Shown: in pieces, positions 33,404-46,759 of the stretch | Numbering within the stretch: position 1 is the stretch's first letter | Layout of the letters: each line of letters opens with the position of its first letter | Notes under the pieces: model-generated | What the model was told of the DNA's origin: nothing | Seen by the model: only the letters and a program-made list of their open reading frames with translations | Databases searched by the model: none | Position numbers and translations under genes: made by a program | Assembly (NCBI GenBank): GCA_905250115.1 | Contig: CAJNOI010000034.1 | Coordinates: 511,390 to 575,389, forward strand | DNA: 64,000 nt | DNA from: Adineta steineri | Lineage: Eukaryota; Rotifera; Eurotatoria; Adinetida; Adinetidae | Reading direction: 5' to 3'

Positions 33404-36400
33404 CAAATTATATCTGTAAAGAAAAATACAAAGGAAAATTGTCTCTTTCATTGATATGATTATTTTAGAAAAGCAAATCTTCTTTGACTGCTTCTATCTT
33501 CTTTCATGATCAGTCAAGAGGAAATGACAGAAACAAAACAACGATACACTAAACAAAATATTTCGACAAAAAAAAAAACAATCTCTTGAGATCCTTCTTT
33601 TTTTCTTATTGTTGGTGTTAAAATCTATCTGTTATCGCACATAAATATGATTATGTATGCATGACGAATACAAATCGAGACACGATGGAAGAAGCGGAAA
33701 AAAAACGGAAAAAAAATAAAAGAAGAAAAATAACAATAATTCAAGTGCAGAGTATAGACATCAAATACTGAAAATGATAACGATGATGATGAAGAGGCAA
33801 CAGTAGACTCTTATAGTGCCTCGTTGGTTAAATCGTTTTTTTTCTATAATAGTATGCATAGAAAAGGATGTGAAACGACATGAGTTGTTTACAGCTACCC
33901 ACACTTGTTAGCTACTCGTGACCGGAACGATCGGAGACAAGAGAAAGCTTTTGCAGTTACGAAGTCTCTCTAACGATTGAATGGCAACAATTCAATCATA
34001 AGAAAAAGAACTAGTGAGCTGCATTAGAGTCATAAGTACATTTCTGTTCAACTTAACTTTTAAGTATATTCAAAAAATATAAATTTCTATGCGTATTATT
34101 TATTATCACTTTGTTTGATCGAACTAAATTATGAATATTACCTACAAAAAAATCTGGATATAAAATATTAATTTAAAAGAGCGTATATGAAAGTTAAATA
34201 TAGGATAGCATGACTATATGACGTTTCTCGTAAAAACTTTTTAATAATATATCTAGACTATTTTCTAAATAAATGCACTTTTAGAAAAATCATAGTGATA
34301 TAAAATATTTTTCTTTGTCTGTCTATCTATTCAAGTAGAATACTATATTGTTTTCATGATTTATTAAATAAATCTTTCATAATCAAACAAAATAAAAAAA
34401 ACTATCTGAAGTATGTATATTAAAGTATAATGCTTACTGAAAAGTATCTATCTATACACAATCACAAGCACTCAACTGCCAGTCATCATATGATGTTTTA
34501 ATGAAAGCAATATAATCATCTTTAATCCTGTATTAATATTTCTTTTTTAATTCAATAAAAAAGCTTATTATCCTATCAGACAATCTCGTTAGATATGATA
34601 CCAAGCTTAGATAATTACATTTTTTTTATACAGAACTAAGTTGATAAGACGTTCGTAAAAGTGGAAATCTCTTTAGTTTAATTAATTTACTTTATCCTAT
34701 ACCTCCCGAGAATTAAATTGAAATTAAAAAAAACAATCAAAATATGTTCTTTTAGTGAATCTATGACGATAGAGTATAAGTCAAACGTTCGTTATAGTGA
34801 GCAAGAAATATTATATCTGAAAGAACATAGACTCAGAGGCATATAATTATTGAGAAAAAAAAAGTAATTAAAAATTTAATCTATAATTATACTAAAAATA
34901 GTTTAACTTAAAGATTTTTTTACAAAAAATTTTGATCAAATAATCTAACTCCTTTTTCTATAGTTAATCTTCTTCATAATTTGATTTCGATTGACGTGCT
35001 GTCTAAAATGTCATTTATTATAAAAAACAAAAAAGAAATCTTAAAACAATAAGAAAAAAAAAACATTCTATAATATTTTCTTAAATTGTCGAGCTTAATT
35101 AATACTCAGAAGAAATATTATCGAAAATCCAGTTAGTATTTTGAAGAAATAAAAATAAATGATAGTGTGGAAAACATAAACTCAATTTTTTAAATTTCTA
35201 AAATTTACTAACCGAGTTTAGTTGTGGCTTTGCTACGAAAATCATATATCTTCCGGCAGTTTATAACATTTATTAGTCGAACTACATTAACGTTACGAAA
35301 CATGAAAAAGATTGTTGTTTCTTGTTTTTTTCCCTTTGAGTTCATCATTTTGTATCCGGGTTTAGAATGATAGATCATGAGGAGAAATCATCGTAGAATA
35401 GAAAAAGATATATGATTTTGACATAAATATTATGAGTTATAATATTACATAGCTCAATCAAAAGTTTGTAGGAAAATGTTAAAAGCTATTTATTATGGAT
35501 GTAACCTTTGTCAAAAATCATAAATCAACGTTACTAACAATTATTTTCATTTTTACAAAATACTAATTGGATTCCTACTGTGATGTTTGCAGTCGTAGAA
35601 GAAATTTGAAGATGTAACCAACTGATTTGTTTTGGAAGTTGCTACACTCTATATTACAAGAAACGCAGTTTTCTATCTCATTATTTATAAAACCAAAGAA
35701 AATAAATTTGCTAAGTATCCAGCAGGTTAATGTATCTCATTACTTCATGTTGACATTCTAGAATGAGAAGAATGCTTTTTATTGAGAGTAAAATGAAAAG
35801 AAGATTTTTTTTACGCATATTCTTTTTAACATAACAAATTATATATGAGTAAATAGTGTAGGTTTAAATGAATTCTATTGAAATCTTTTATTTCGTCAGT
35901 AAGATCATTATCTTATCTCTAAAAGAAAAAATAACGATTGATGGGACACTTTGTTCTCAAATGCTAATTCTAACAAAAAAACGCTAATATCTCGAATAAA
36001 TAAAAATGAAATTAATCATTGATGACTATTTATACAAAAGAAGTTTTACTCATCGCGTGATTTATTTTTCAAATGATAAAGATAATGAAAAAATGTCAAC
36101 CATTGTGAAAAACGTCATTTTTCATTGATTAGAAGAAAAAAAAAGAATAGAAATCTTATTCTTAATGTGACATTTATTGAAATAAAATTCATTAAAAAAA
36201 TTTTTTAGGACAAAAAATCTAATCATACTTTAATGTAAATAAATCCCTATGATCCTTTAGATAGAGAAAAAAAAAATTTTTTTTTTGTTTTTCTCTCACC
36301 TCTTTATTGTTGATTTATCCTATTCAAATAATGCATTGACGTCGAATTTTTTTGTTTATTGTAGACTACTAAGAACGATAATAATATTTAGTTTACTGAC

Positions 36401-37312
36401 GCATCACAAATCAAATAAAAGTAAAAAAGCAAAATGACAGAAAACACTCATAGATACTAGAAAAGTATTTCAGTTACGTCGTTTTCAATCTCTTCTTTTG
36501 TATTGTTATTTTCTCTTATTGCTTATTGAAGATGACAGACATTTCTTCATATCTTTACGTTATTGAGAAAAGCATTAACATACTGAATATAAAGTGTAAA
36601 GAATGTAGATAGGAAAAGAACAACAAACGGAAAAGTAGTAAAAAGAAAAATACAGCATGCGTTCTTCTCAAGACAATAAATATTTCATACGTTTTTTATT
36701 CTAGTATAAAGCTAAATAGAGAGGTCTTAGTTTTTATACTAAATCTTACAAAAAAATAAAATTGCACCCTTTAATATATAGTGCATACATAGTTCTACTA
36801 TCGTGTATCCGATAGATTCTTCGTTTCTCTTCTTCTTCTTTTTTTCTTCTTCTTCGTATTTGCCGATCATAACCATTTCTTAAGCGCACGTAGAACGTCT
36901 TGTTCGAAGCATTAATGATGATGATATAGAAGGAGATTTTAAATGGCTGTGAATATTCGCGTATATTTCCTGTTTTTAGCAGTTTTGTTCCGGCGTAAAT
37001 GCACCAATGTTCAAGTTGTTAAGGAGAATGAGTACATTAGCTTTATTTATTACGATATATTTCATAGAAGCTTTTTTATTATTCTATGAAATAAATCTAA
37101 AGATATATTATATATCAACATAAATAGTAAATCGATGAATAATATATTTTTTTATAATATAACGAGCAGATGAGAAACAATCATGCAGAAAAGACATCTC
37201 AGATATAGAACACCTTTTTGATTACATGTCAAATATTTCCTGAAAAAATAATTTGTAATAAAAGAAAGCTCAGGCATGTCAAATATGGAAAACTATTACT
37301 TAGGTATTTTCT
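33404..37312. other. Long intergenic stretch, no gene seen
   Basis: Nearly 4 kb of AT-rich sequence with many short homopolymers and a pyrimidine-rich TTC tract at 36825-36860. No domain, no consistent splice chain and no long open frame on either strand. It could hold distal regulatory sequence for the flanking genes, but nothing specific is visible. Confidence 0.5.
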
Positions 37313-38165
37313 TGCTTCATCAAATTTATTAGAACTGCAAAAATAAAAACATCTGGAAAATAAAGCAAAATATCAAGTTTTTAATCATATGATAATGAAT
37401 CAACATCGAGGTCGTCTGTAGTTTTTTTTAGAATATATAATATTTATGTCTGATCTTTAATAATATATCTTTAATATTAATGTAATATTTATTTACTTCT
37501 TCGTCATTGGTGATAGTTTTGTTTTTCATTATTATCACTACGACTGATACTTGAAATACTATTATTTGGACTTAGAATTGATAACAAAACCATCAAAAAA
37601 GTGATTGCTTTTGTTATTAGACTAGAAAATGATCAATTAGATGCTTGTAGATATCTATTGACGGAACTAACACTCGATAATAATGATGAAGATTTCGGCG
37701 GAGTAGATGAAATATTTGATGTACTTATTGTACTTAATGATGAAGATATACTTATATGAAAATCTGTTTTTATTTTTGTTTTCAAAAACAAAAAAAAAGA
37801 GAATCCATCCATTTGTTGTTTTGTTGTAATTTGAAGTACCTGAAGAGTTAGTAATGGATATAGTCAATGTTGACGACGACGACGCTGTTGTTGATAATGG
37901 TAGTGATGACGTGATTCCTGAGGGTGGAACCGATGATGCTATTCTTGGTGTTAATGGAGTTGTAGTACATAATGATCTCAGTAGGATAGAATATGTTTTC
38001 TTCCGGGATAACTAGTGCAAAGTTGAATCATATGAACTTGATTCAACATCTAGGATCTAACCATCATTTTCTGTAACAATAATATAATAAAAATAAGAAT
38101 ATTTCATGTAACACATTTTTAACAAGTGACAGACAATGGTGAAATCATAAATTCTAATCTTGATG
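37313..38165 (-). pseudogene. Decayed tandem copy of the proline-rich gene
   Basis: Sequence from AAATTTATTAGAACTGCAAA near 37320 tracks 39706-39860 of the intact gene, including its last exon (TTTTTAATCAT...GATGAATCAACATCGA). The stretches 37520-37580 and 37865-38165 track 39890-39960 and 40545-40765. The 90-base proline repeats between them are deleted or unrecognisable, and indels break all frames. It is a partial duplication of the 3' half only. Confidence 0.8.
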
Positions 38166-39766
38166 ACCAAATTGAGGTAGTTGAGGTGAACCTATTTAAG
38201 AAAATAATTATAGTTGTAATCTATAATATTGTCGATTAGAAGAACCAATATCTAATATGGTCGAGAGTTCAAAATAATTAAATGATGTACAGAATAATCG
38301 ATTGATTCATTATAAATATTATCTACTCAATAGAAAAGAAGCGTAGAATAATGTGTATAAAGTAATGAAGCAAGAATTTTAATTATAGTTTTTTCTATTT
38401 TTACACATAAGATTATAGTAACAATCTTCTATTTTGCTTCTCATTAGGATCAACAAGCTACGTTGCTTTACAATTTCCACACCATATTTTAATGGTTGAT
38501 AAATTCCATGTATCCTACATAGAAACTGTTAAGAACGTTCGTTGATTTCACTTTTCTGAATCTCATATAATTGAGAAATGAATAAATCGTAAATATACTT
38601 TTTTTCAAGATATTTTGAGAATAATGTATAAATTGACCTATTTGTATTTTGTATGTCTGGTAATACAGTTATTTCCCGTGAACTCTTCTAAAGCTTTATA
38701 TAACATGGTACTTGTTTTTTTCATATGATTAATAACAGTACAATGAAACTTAATTTTGTAAGAGCAATAAGTACTGTTCAATTATGTGAGTATCTTTTAA
38801 ATATTGATTTCTTTCTAGTCACCAGAACTTCATCTTAATTTAATAAATTTTAGAATAAATTAACAAAAAAAGAAAATAATATCTTTAATATGTAAATGTC
38901 AAGCAAATGTCTTTAGTTCTATTTGATTATCTTATACTAATAAGAATATGTGATGTGTGAATTAGTTCTGACCTAACAAAATGTTGTCTATGAAAATAAA
39001 TTATTCTTTTTCCAGGGTAATATATAATACTCATTTAACATATGTTCATTTATATATTATTCTACATATTCTCAATAGAAAAGTTAAGTGAGTAATAACT
39101 TTTTTGTTCTAGATTAATTAAGTTGATGGAGTTGAACATCGATAAGTTAGTTTTATATCTCCCTTAACACTCACTTCTAAGTTAAGATGTCACGTATATC
39201 CTTAAAATATTTAAATATTATTGTCTAAAGTAATTAATAAATACAATACTACAATTTTTATTATATATAGTATATCCTCAATAACTTTTAGTAGTCTATG
39301 TTCAAAATACATCGATGATGATGACATGTCAATAAGTCAATATTCAAAGTAAGTATTAATAAAGGTTATATACATGAATTTATTGGTATAAGGATGAGAA
39401 AGTGCATGTGAATAAAAGTTCGATATCTGCTTTATTTTAATGCACGGTCATATTCACATCTTTCATATGTTCGAATGACTTTGAGTTTTTCTGTTTATTT
39501 TCATTTTTTACCAAGTAAATTCTGATGTAAATCTATTTATATCAAAGCTATTAATCAGCGGATATTAGTTCCATTCATCATTAGAAATGTTTTCAGTATC
39601 CTTTAAAGTTAATCTAAAAATATTATATATTTTCTCTATTAATGTAACATGCTTCTAATAAATGATAGAAGAATAATATAATATACATTGAATTTCTTGG
39701 TTCATAAAATTTATTAGAGCTATACAAATAAAAGACATTTGAAAAATAAAACAAAATATCAAGTTT
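38166..39766. other. Intergenic between proline-rich pseudogene and gene
   Basis: AT-rich spacer with no coding pattern. It is the region between the two tandem copies and shows no clear repeat of its own. Confidence 0.5.
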
Positions 39767-41685
39767 TTAATCATCTGATGATGAATCAACATCGACGCCA
39801 GCTGCAGTTTGTCTAAAATAGATTATATTTATGTATAATTTTACAATAGTATATTCTTCATATTAATATAATATTTACTTTTTTTTTCTTCGTCGACGTT
39901 TCGCTTTTTCATCATCACTGCTATCACTGCTACTTGAAACATCATTATTTGGAGGAGGTGGAAATGCTGATGAACCACCAAATGTAACTGCTTTTGGTGT
40001 TGAGCCATAGAATGATGAAGTTGATGGCGGTGGAGCAGCAGACAAATTTGATGGTGCTTGATATATACCAGCTGAACTTGTAGTTGATAATGCTGTTGGC
40101 ATAGAAGGTGCAGATGGAGGTGAAGAAGTTGGAAATAATGATGAAGGCATAGGTGGTGCACGTGGTGGTGAAGTAATTGAGAGATTTGAAGGGGTTTGAT
40201 ATGTATTAGTGGATGACGTTGGTAATAGTGACGGAGGCATTGGTGGTGCAGGTGGAGGTCCGGTAGTTGGGGTAATAGAAGGAGTTTGATATGTATTAGT
40301 GGATGTAGTTGATAATAGTGATGGAGGCATTGGTGGTGCTGGTGGAGGTACGGTAGTTGGGATAATAGAAGCAGTTTGATATGTATTATTGGATGTAGTT
40401 GATAGTAATGATGGAGGCATTGGTGGAGCGGGTGGAATATTTATTGTAGTTAATGATGTAGATGTACCTATATAAAAAATAAATTCGTCAACTTCTTGTT
40501 TAGTTGAGATGTTAAATACCTGGTGCGTTGGTATTGGATGTATTGAATGTTGACGATGGTAGTGGTAATGTTATTCTTGGTGCTGATGGAATTGTAGTAG
40601 ATAATGATGTTGATGCAATAGGATTTGTTTTGTTTCGTGATAAGTAAGGTACAGGTGAATCAGGTGGACTTGATTCATCATCTGAGTCCTCACCATCACT
40701 TTCTGTAACAAATAAATAAATAAATAAAAATAATTATTAGATAAAGGTAAAATAATAGATTCTAACCTTGTATACTAGTTGGAACTGTTCGAATTGGAGT
40801 TATTTTAGGAGATGGTTGTGGTTGTAATCTGTGATACGGTCGATTGGCTGACGAAGGAGCGCCACCAGGTGTATCAGATAAAATAGAACCCATGTCTGAT
40901 ATAGTTGGAGTAGATAGACCCTCAAGATCGAGAGTTGCTGCTTGAAGATGAGGATTCGATGGTGCATATAATGATTGACCATAGCTATTAAGTGATCCAT
41001 TTGGACGATGTGTATAAATATTATAAAGAAGAGGATTAACTGGAATAAGATTTTCATATTTTGCTTTCCATTTCTTATACGATATATATCCTTTCGGCAT
41101 ATTGCTAGATTCTTCTTCATCGACATCGTTATTATTGTTAACAATAGGTGATGAATTCTTTCTTTCTTGTTTATGATGACCTTGAACAACACTCGCTGAT
41201 GTCAATGAACTAACTTCATCGTCTTCTTCAGTATCAGTACCACTAGCATTGTTTTCTTCTCGATGTTGTGTTTTATTAAATACAGGTCGAATGTAAGCAG
41301 GTGTTGGTCCAAATACTGGATGATCATAGAATTGTACAGGTTCGAATTTTTCTGCATGTACTATAGATGTTGGTTGTTGTCGAGTATGTTGCATAATAGA
41401 ACTAACATTTCTTGGTAAAATTTCAGTTGCTCCACCACCCATCAATCTATATGTTTCACCTGATAAACCAATACCTGCTCGTGATTGTGAAACTAATGAA
41501 TCTTTACGTCGATCATTTCTATTCATTCTATTCATATATTGATCATAGTTTCGACCTGGTAATAAACTTCTACCAAATGTACGAAATTCTGATATATGTG
41601 GTGGAAGAATATGTTGATATCGACGAAGTAATTGATCATGATTATTATTCAAACGTTGTTGTTGTAAAAAATGTTGATTAATCAT
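39767..41685 (-). CDS. Proline-rich repeat protein with acidic tail, unrecognised
   Basis: Four exons (41685-40767, 40702-40520, 40467-39879, 39812-39767) join in frame to 578 residues. The start is the first true ATG (41685); the frame extends further only through TTG. Residues 1-306 are polar with a conserved-looking core (MPKGYISYKKWKAKYENLIP, then NPLLYNIYTHRPNGS). Exon 2 is acidic (SDGEDSDDESSPPDSP). Exon 3 holds three near-identical 30-residue repeats of the form PPAPPMPPSLLSTTSxNTYQ, plus degenerate ones, then SSSSDSSDDEKAKRRRRKKK. The short last exon adds an acidic end (DVDSSSDD). Poly-Pro runs of this kind bind profilin, EVH1, SH3 or WW domains; the mix of acidic Ser tracts and a basic cluster suggests a phosphorylated regulator, but no function is assigned. 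A decayed partial copy lies at 37313-38165. Confidence 0.8.
40170..40440. repeat. Three 90-base coding tandem repeats
   Basis: Three consecutive 90-base units on the minus strand each encode a 30-residue block beginning MPPSLL and ending PAPP or RAPP. A shortened fourth unit begins MPSSLF. Unit identity is high (about 80-90% by eye), so repeat number may vary between alleles. Confidence 0.8.
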
Positions 41686-42681
41686 TTTTGATAAAAGAAA
41701 TATATAAATCTTCAAAATCGTCTAGAAATTCGGCTATCTAAAAAGTTTCTATTCTTCTTTTTATGATCAAAAAATATCTACACCTTGCATATTCTTTTTA
41801 GATTATCATTAGAAAGAAATTTACTCGTTTATAAAAAAATATATTAATCTTACCAATATTATATTACGATTAAAACAATACATATTCGTACAAATGTCTA
41901 TTTTAGTCACAACGAGCAATTTGTAATATATACATGTACTACCTTTAGATTTTTTGTTTGTATATCCACGTGTATAAAAAAACAAAATAATGAAAAAAAA
42001 GGTATAGTAATTACTAATATATATATTTATTCAGTAGAACATAAAAACAAACAACAATTATCATGTACTTTTCTTTTCTAACTAAAATCAATAAATGAAC
42101 TATTGTCATTATTGAATAATTATCTAATAGAATCAACGTTTCCTTTTATTTCCATCGATAATCATTTATTTTATTCAAGGATTCAGTATAGCTTATTCGG
42201 TTATAACGAAAAAACAAGTTATTGACAAGGCCATCAATATAATGCACGTTATGCTTCATTGCAAATTATTTCGTTCTCGTTTTTTTTCTTCAACATGTTT
42301 TCAATATTCTAATAATATCAAAAAAAATATATATATACCATGAAAAATAACTTCAATAACTTTTTCTTCTTCAATGAACAATTACAAATCTTGTTTAACT
42401 ATTAAATTTCAATTCTAATTTTATTATACAAGTTCTATAGTCGTTTAAGTACGAGAAGAAAAAAAATCGCGTTGTTGCATTATTTTCCGGTGTTCGTGTA
42501 TGTTACCATCCGTTAGCGGTTCTCGTCCGGAAGGCAATGAAGAAGCGTAATATAAAATGCTGGCACATTTCTTTCCATAAAGGATCAAGTATCGTACGTC
42601 TTTACTACTGATTATTACACACACAAAAAAATCGACACTATACATACAGTAAACAATCGAATTTGTTAACAATACTATACA
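41686..42681. other. Intergenic, divergent promoter region
   Basis: It separates the minus-strand proline-rich gene from the plus-strand CUB/LDLa gene, so both promoters must lie here. AT-rich; no gene seen. The 42445-42693 minus open frame overlaps the CUB gene's first exon and has no features. Confidence 0.5.
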
Positions 42682-43812
42682 ATGATTGTTCATCTATTTT
42701 TATACTATATTCTTATTACAATTGTTATAACTAATGATGAAATACATTACAATCAACATATTCCTTTCTGTATGAGAAAAATCAATTTTTCTTTTGCTTA
42801 AAGAACTTTTGAAAACGACCTATAATCGGTTATTTCTATTTTTTAGTTGTTATGCAGCCGCATACAATTATTAATCAAACATTACATTCATATTGTAAAG
42901 AACAATTTGAATTTAATATGCAACCAATGTTTATTAATCTAACACAGTATGAAATGTTCATTTATTTTTAAGTCTATAATGAGTTTTATTCTTTTTATAG
43001 ATGGCCATCGGGATTTATTTATGCACGCAATCCACAACAGAAATTCGGTATGATTTTATCAATAATGATGTAATTGAATGTAATCATAGAATTAACTAGA
43101 GATAGTTTTTCCTTTTATTTTTTTCCAAAAAAAAATCTAGATGTTGATTATGATACAACAGCATTCTCTATACAAGAGTGTACAACAGAATTACAAGCAT
43201 CACATGGTAGTCGTATTCGAATTGTTTTTTATCCGATTTCATATATAAGAAATGATTATGATCAAGATTATTTTATATCTATTCCAAAAACACCATGTTT
43301 AAAAATTCGAGATGTATGTTTTCATAAAAATCGTTTAATCTAGTAGAAGACTGTTTATTTAGAATTATGAAACAACAACATTTGATTGTCCTATGATGAT
43401 AATAGATAAAAGTAAATCAACATCATTAAGTCGTCAATCTGATGATTATTTATCTAATAGTAATATAATTTATCTTGAAGTGATACAACCATCGAGATTT
43501 ATCACTGATTATGATGATAGCTATCATCAATTTAAACTATTTTTTACAACATTTACCCCGAAATTACAAGTCAATCCTAATAATGACTTATCTATATGTC
43601 CAGGCGAACATCTCTTTGATTGTGATGATTCATATTGTGTACATGCTAATGCACGTTGTAATGGTATCAATGAATGTCGTTCGAAAGTTGATGAAGAATT
43701 CTGTCGAGATACAATATCAAATGGAAGATCTATTTATTATATATCATATTTCATAATTAGCATAAAATATTTATTTATCTATATTTTAATACAAGGACAC
43801 AGTTTATCTTGA
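42682..43812 (+). CDS. CUB + LDL-receptor class A membrane protein
   Basis: Five exons, 42682-42769, 42847-42946, 43001-43047, 43141-43313 and 43363-43812, join in frame to 285 residues. Exon 1 is a signal peptide (MIVHLFLYYILITIVIT). Exons 2-5 form a CUB-like domain with four cysteines: YCKEQFEF, WPSGFIYARNP, FSIQEC, SRIRIVFYPISY, KTPCLKIRD and FDC. An LDLa repeat follows (about residues 215-250): CPGEHLFDCDDSYCVHANARC, NGINECRSKVDEEFC, with the calcium-binding acidic residues. The last segment (SIYYISYFIISIKYLFIYIL) looks like a transmembrane helix with a very short tail. Such proteins act in cell-surface binding or endocytosis. Apparent stops at 43341-43346 lie inside a 49-base intron (GTATGT to TTTAG). 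The 3' end overlaps the convergent gene at 43779-44607. Confidence 0.8.
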
Positions 43813-44607
43813 TTATGGCATCGACATAGCTGATTATATTTACATTGGCAATGGAATATATTCCGTTTATCATGACCAATAGAAAGAATATTATTAGCAT
43901 CAAGTTTAGTACCCATTGTTGGTCGATGACGAAGTGATGGTGTATTACGACGATAACCTGTTTTTATTCAAAAACAAAATTATAAAGTTTTCTTTTACTT
44001 TTACAAACATACCGAAAACTCCGTTATAATTAACAATTGGTTTAATATCATTTAAAAATAATGTATGACCACGAATTTCATCAGTGGAATGACCTAAGAT
44101 AATAATTGTTGTTTTTATTTTTATGATTTATTTTTTTTGTTACCTGAACCGAATTGATTTCGAAGTGATAAATAATGTTGAACATGATCATGTACTCGAC
44201 TAACAATAGGTTCATGAGTATTAGACTAAAAAGAAAACTATTGACTAAAAATATATTATCAAAAACAATTAATTATTCACTTGTCTTGATCTTTCTGCTG
44301 TTTTAGGTGTACCAGAAAATCTTAAATAACGATTTTTTGGTGCATTATAAGGTGGAATAACTGATCCTAGTTTTGGATTAACTCTTGAATAATCATTCGA
44401 TAGATTTGATACTGCTGTACAATCCAAAATAAATTTTCGTTCTCGATTAAATTGAACTTCATCTGGTGGTGTTCGTGGACATCTGTATAATTTATTATGA
44501 CGACCATAGTTTCTGTCATAAGTTGATGGAACAAATGATACACGAGAATTTGCTGTTTCACTTCTTTTTGTTGATGGTTCATATTTAGGAGAAAGCGTTG
44601 TAGTCAT
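43779..44607 (-). CDS. Small unrecognised protein, possibly axonemal, with Cys-rich tail
   Basis: Four exons (44607-44281, 44225-44144, 44093-44013, 43957-43779) join in frame to 222 residues. The start is the true ATG at 44607; an in-frame TAA lies just upstream. The protein is basic and rich in Tyr, Arg, Asn and Pro with little predicted helix (TYDRNYGRHNKLYRCPRTPP, VIPPYNAPKNRYLRFSG, GYRRNTPSLRHRPTMG). This composition resembles small microtubule inner proteins of cilia, but I cannot name an orthologue. The tail is unusual: FHCQCKYNQLCRCHNQDKLC, with paired cysteines that could bind metal. The last 34 coding bases overlap the coding end of the convergent CUB/LDLa gene. Confidence 0.72.
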
Positions 44608-46042
44608 ATTCAATTAAATATATAATCGTAAATTATTAAATTGCTTTGTATTTTATGCTTCCGTGCAGATGAATACACAATTACAAAAGGAGAAGAAGAA
44701 GAAAAAAACGCTGAAATTCTTAAGTAGATACTATCAAATTGCAACGTTCATGAAGCCAATATTGCTGTTGATAGGGTATTTTAATATAGATTGAGAAGGA
44801 GAACGAGAACGGTAAATGCAGTTAAATAAGAAGAAAACGTTTCATTTTTTTTGTCCTTTATATATATATATTGCCGTCTTCAAATACTCATTAAATTTTA
44901 TAATGTCAACTAATATGAAGAAAAAATATTTATATGATACTCTTAAATTTTGAAAAAGAAATAATATTTTATTTCGCACCAATGAAATCAGTAAAAGTGC
45001 ATCGATAGAAAAGATTCTTCTAATGCATTAATATGCCAATTAAAGTTTTTGTAAACATATATTTTATCTGCTGGTGTTACTGTTCCTGTAATTATAACAA
45101 ACTTGTTTAAAGCAACAACGAACTATTTTTATATGAGATTATAGTTTAAAATGAAATCTTATAAAAAAAAATTTTTGTTTGATTTTAATTATAAAATATG
45201 ATAGTATTGGATTATATCAAATTTTGAGTAGACTGTTAAAATAACATTTGATTTTTTTTATTACAAGTTAATATTATTATTATTACATTTATTAGTTTAA
45301 CATCGAATAATACTAAAATAAAAATGATACTCATTTTACGGTAGTGATATTGTAATTATACAATATTTACTATTTTCAATGAAAATAGGCAATCTAGTAT
45401 TTTTTAAATTACCTTTAATTTCAATTCATTTGAATAACTACGGATACGATTTAAACTATCCAAATTTGTACAATTGTACCATCGATACAAAAACAAGATG
45501 TAGCATAATCCGGATAGGAAATATAAATCAGAGCAAATTCTTTATTACTACTCGTTTGGATACTAAAAAGCATGAAAAATAAAAATAAATATTTAATTCT
45601 ACCTTTGTTCGTGTGCATATAATTTTATTTTATATCTATAGAAGAATCGATAGCTTATTTTACCTAGATTAAATGAATATTATATTATTTGTGTCTAATG
45701 TAAAGTGTCAGTTATTATAATAAGAAGGTAAATGTCATACTTTTCAAAACTATTTCGTTATTAAATAGACAGAAATTTTGATGATTCACAATTTGAGGCG
45801 GACAGCTATTATATCTATAATTCATGTTAAGATGACTTAGCTTTGTTGACTATTTTTTGATTAGAATATGCGCACAAAAACAGACGCAATGACCCTAGTT
45901 ATGAGATTAAAAAAAAGACATGATAAAATTCAATTAATACTAAAGCTGTACAGAAATATTTTAAATGAAGAAAAATATTTATTATAATTGTCCACATTGA
46001 ATTTATTTGCAATATAAAAAATAAAACAAAAAATATATTTAT
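44608..46042. other. Intergenic, no gene seen
   Basis: Upstream of the small minus-strand gene and 3' flank of the bZIP gene. The open frame at 45379-45582 starts with ATG but has no domain, signal peptide or spliced partners. Confidence 0.5.
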
Positions 46043-46759
46043 TCATGATGTAATACTAAAATGTAATTGCCAATTTGGTGATGGAGAACGAGGTTCTATT
46101 GGTTCTGATTTAAATTCATGTTGTATGAAGATATGTTTTTGTGTTTGTTGGGATTGATTTTTTTCTTGAGATGAATTTGACGATGCTTTTTCAATTATTT
46201 CTTTTTGAGTTTTAATCTGTTGTTGACATCGATCAGTAAGAAATTCTTTATATGATGTAAGATTATTAACTTTCTCTGTTAATTCTTTTTCATTAGATTC
46301 TAATTCATTGAGTTTCTCTACTAATTCACTTTCAATATTAAGATATTTTTCTTTTAATTTTCTTGCTACTTGACGATTTTTTTCACGTTTATATTCTCGT
46401 TTAGCTGATGCTTCAGCATCAAGTTCAGCAAATTTTGAACGACGTCCACTTTGTAATGTTGGTGTTGGACGAGTACTTACTCTTACTTTAATTGGACCAT
46501 ACGATACAACTGTATATTGTTTTTCTTTATATTGAGCAGGATGAGTAACTTGTTTAACTTTATTTTTATGTTGTACAGTTATATCACTAATATCAGGCTT
46601 TACTTCATCATCTTGTATAATTTCATATGAAACAGCCAACATATCATTACTATAATCATCACTGGATAATGTTAAATCTTCGTTGTTTATTAAATTTATA
46701 TTTTGCATACGATTTATGCTTTTCATTAATGGTGATGATAAAGACCCAGCAGTATCCAT
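46043..46759 (-). CDS. bZIP transcription factor
   Basis: Single exon, 238 residues, ATG at 46759. The N-terminal half is acidic and Ser/Asn-rich, a typical activation-domain composition. A bZIP follows at about residues 105-180: basic region REYKREKNRQVARKLKEK, then heptads (LNIESELVEKLNELESNEKE, KVNNLTSYKEFLTDRC). The core Asn of the basic region is present, while the usual Ser-Arg further on is Leu-Lys. The position-d residues are mixed (I, L, L, V, L, L), so a heterodimer partner is likely. It would bind DNA as a dimer in the nucleus. The C terminus is Gln/Ser-rich and ends near EPRSPSPNWQL, a possible proline-directed kinase site. The bZIP subfamily is not clear. Confidence 0.82.
   Translation of the reverse strand: MDTAGSLSSPLMKSINRMQNINLINNEDLTLSSDDYSNDMLAVSYEIIQDDEVKPDISDITVQHKNKVKQVTHPAQYKEKQYTVVSYGPIKVRVSTRPTPTLQSGRRSKFAELDAEASAKREYKREKNRQVARKLKEKYLNIESELVEKLNELESNEKELTEKVNNLTSYKEFLTDRCQQQIKTQKEIIEKASSNSSQEKNQSQQTQKHIFIQHEFKSEPIEPRSPSPNWQLHFSITS

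Noticed and set aside
43341..43346. Two adjacent TAG codons suggesting the CUB gene is a pseudogene
   Set aside because: They fall inside a 49-base intron with GTATGT and TTTAG ends, and removing it restores the CUB domain in frame.
45379..45582. Plus-strand frame of 67 codons
   Set aside because: It has an ATG but no signal peptide, domain or downstream exons.
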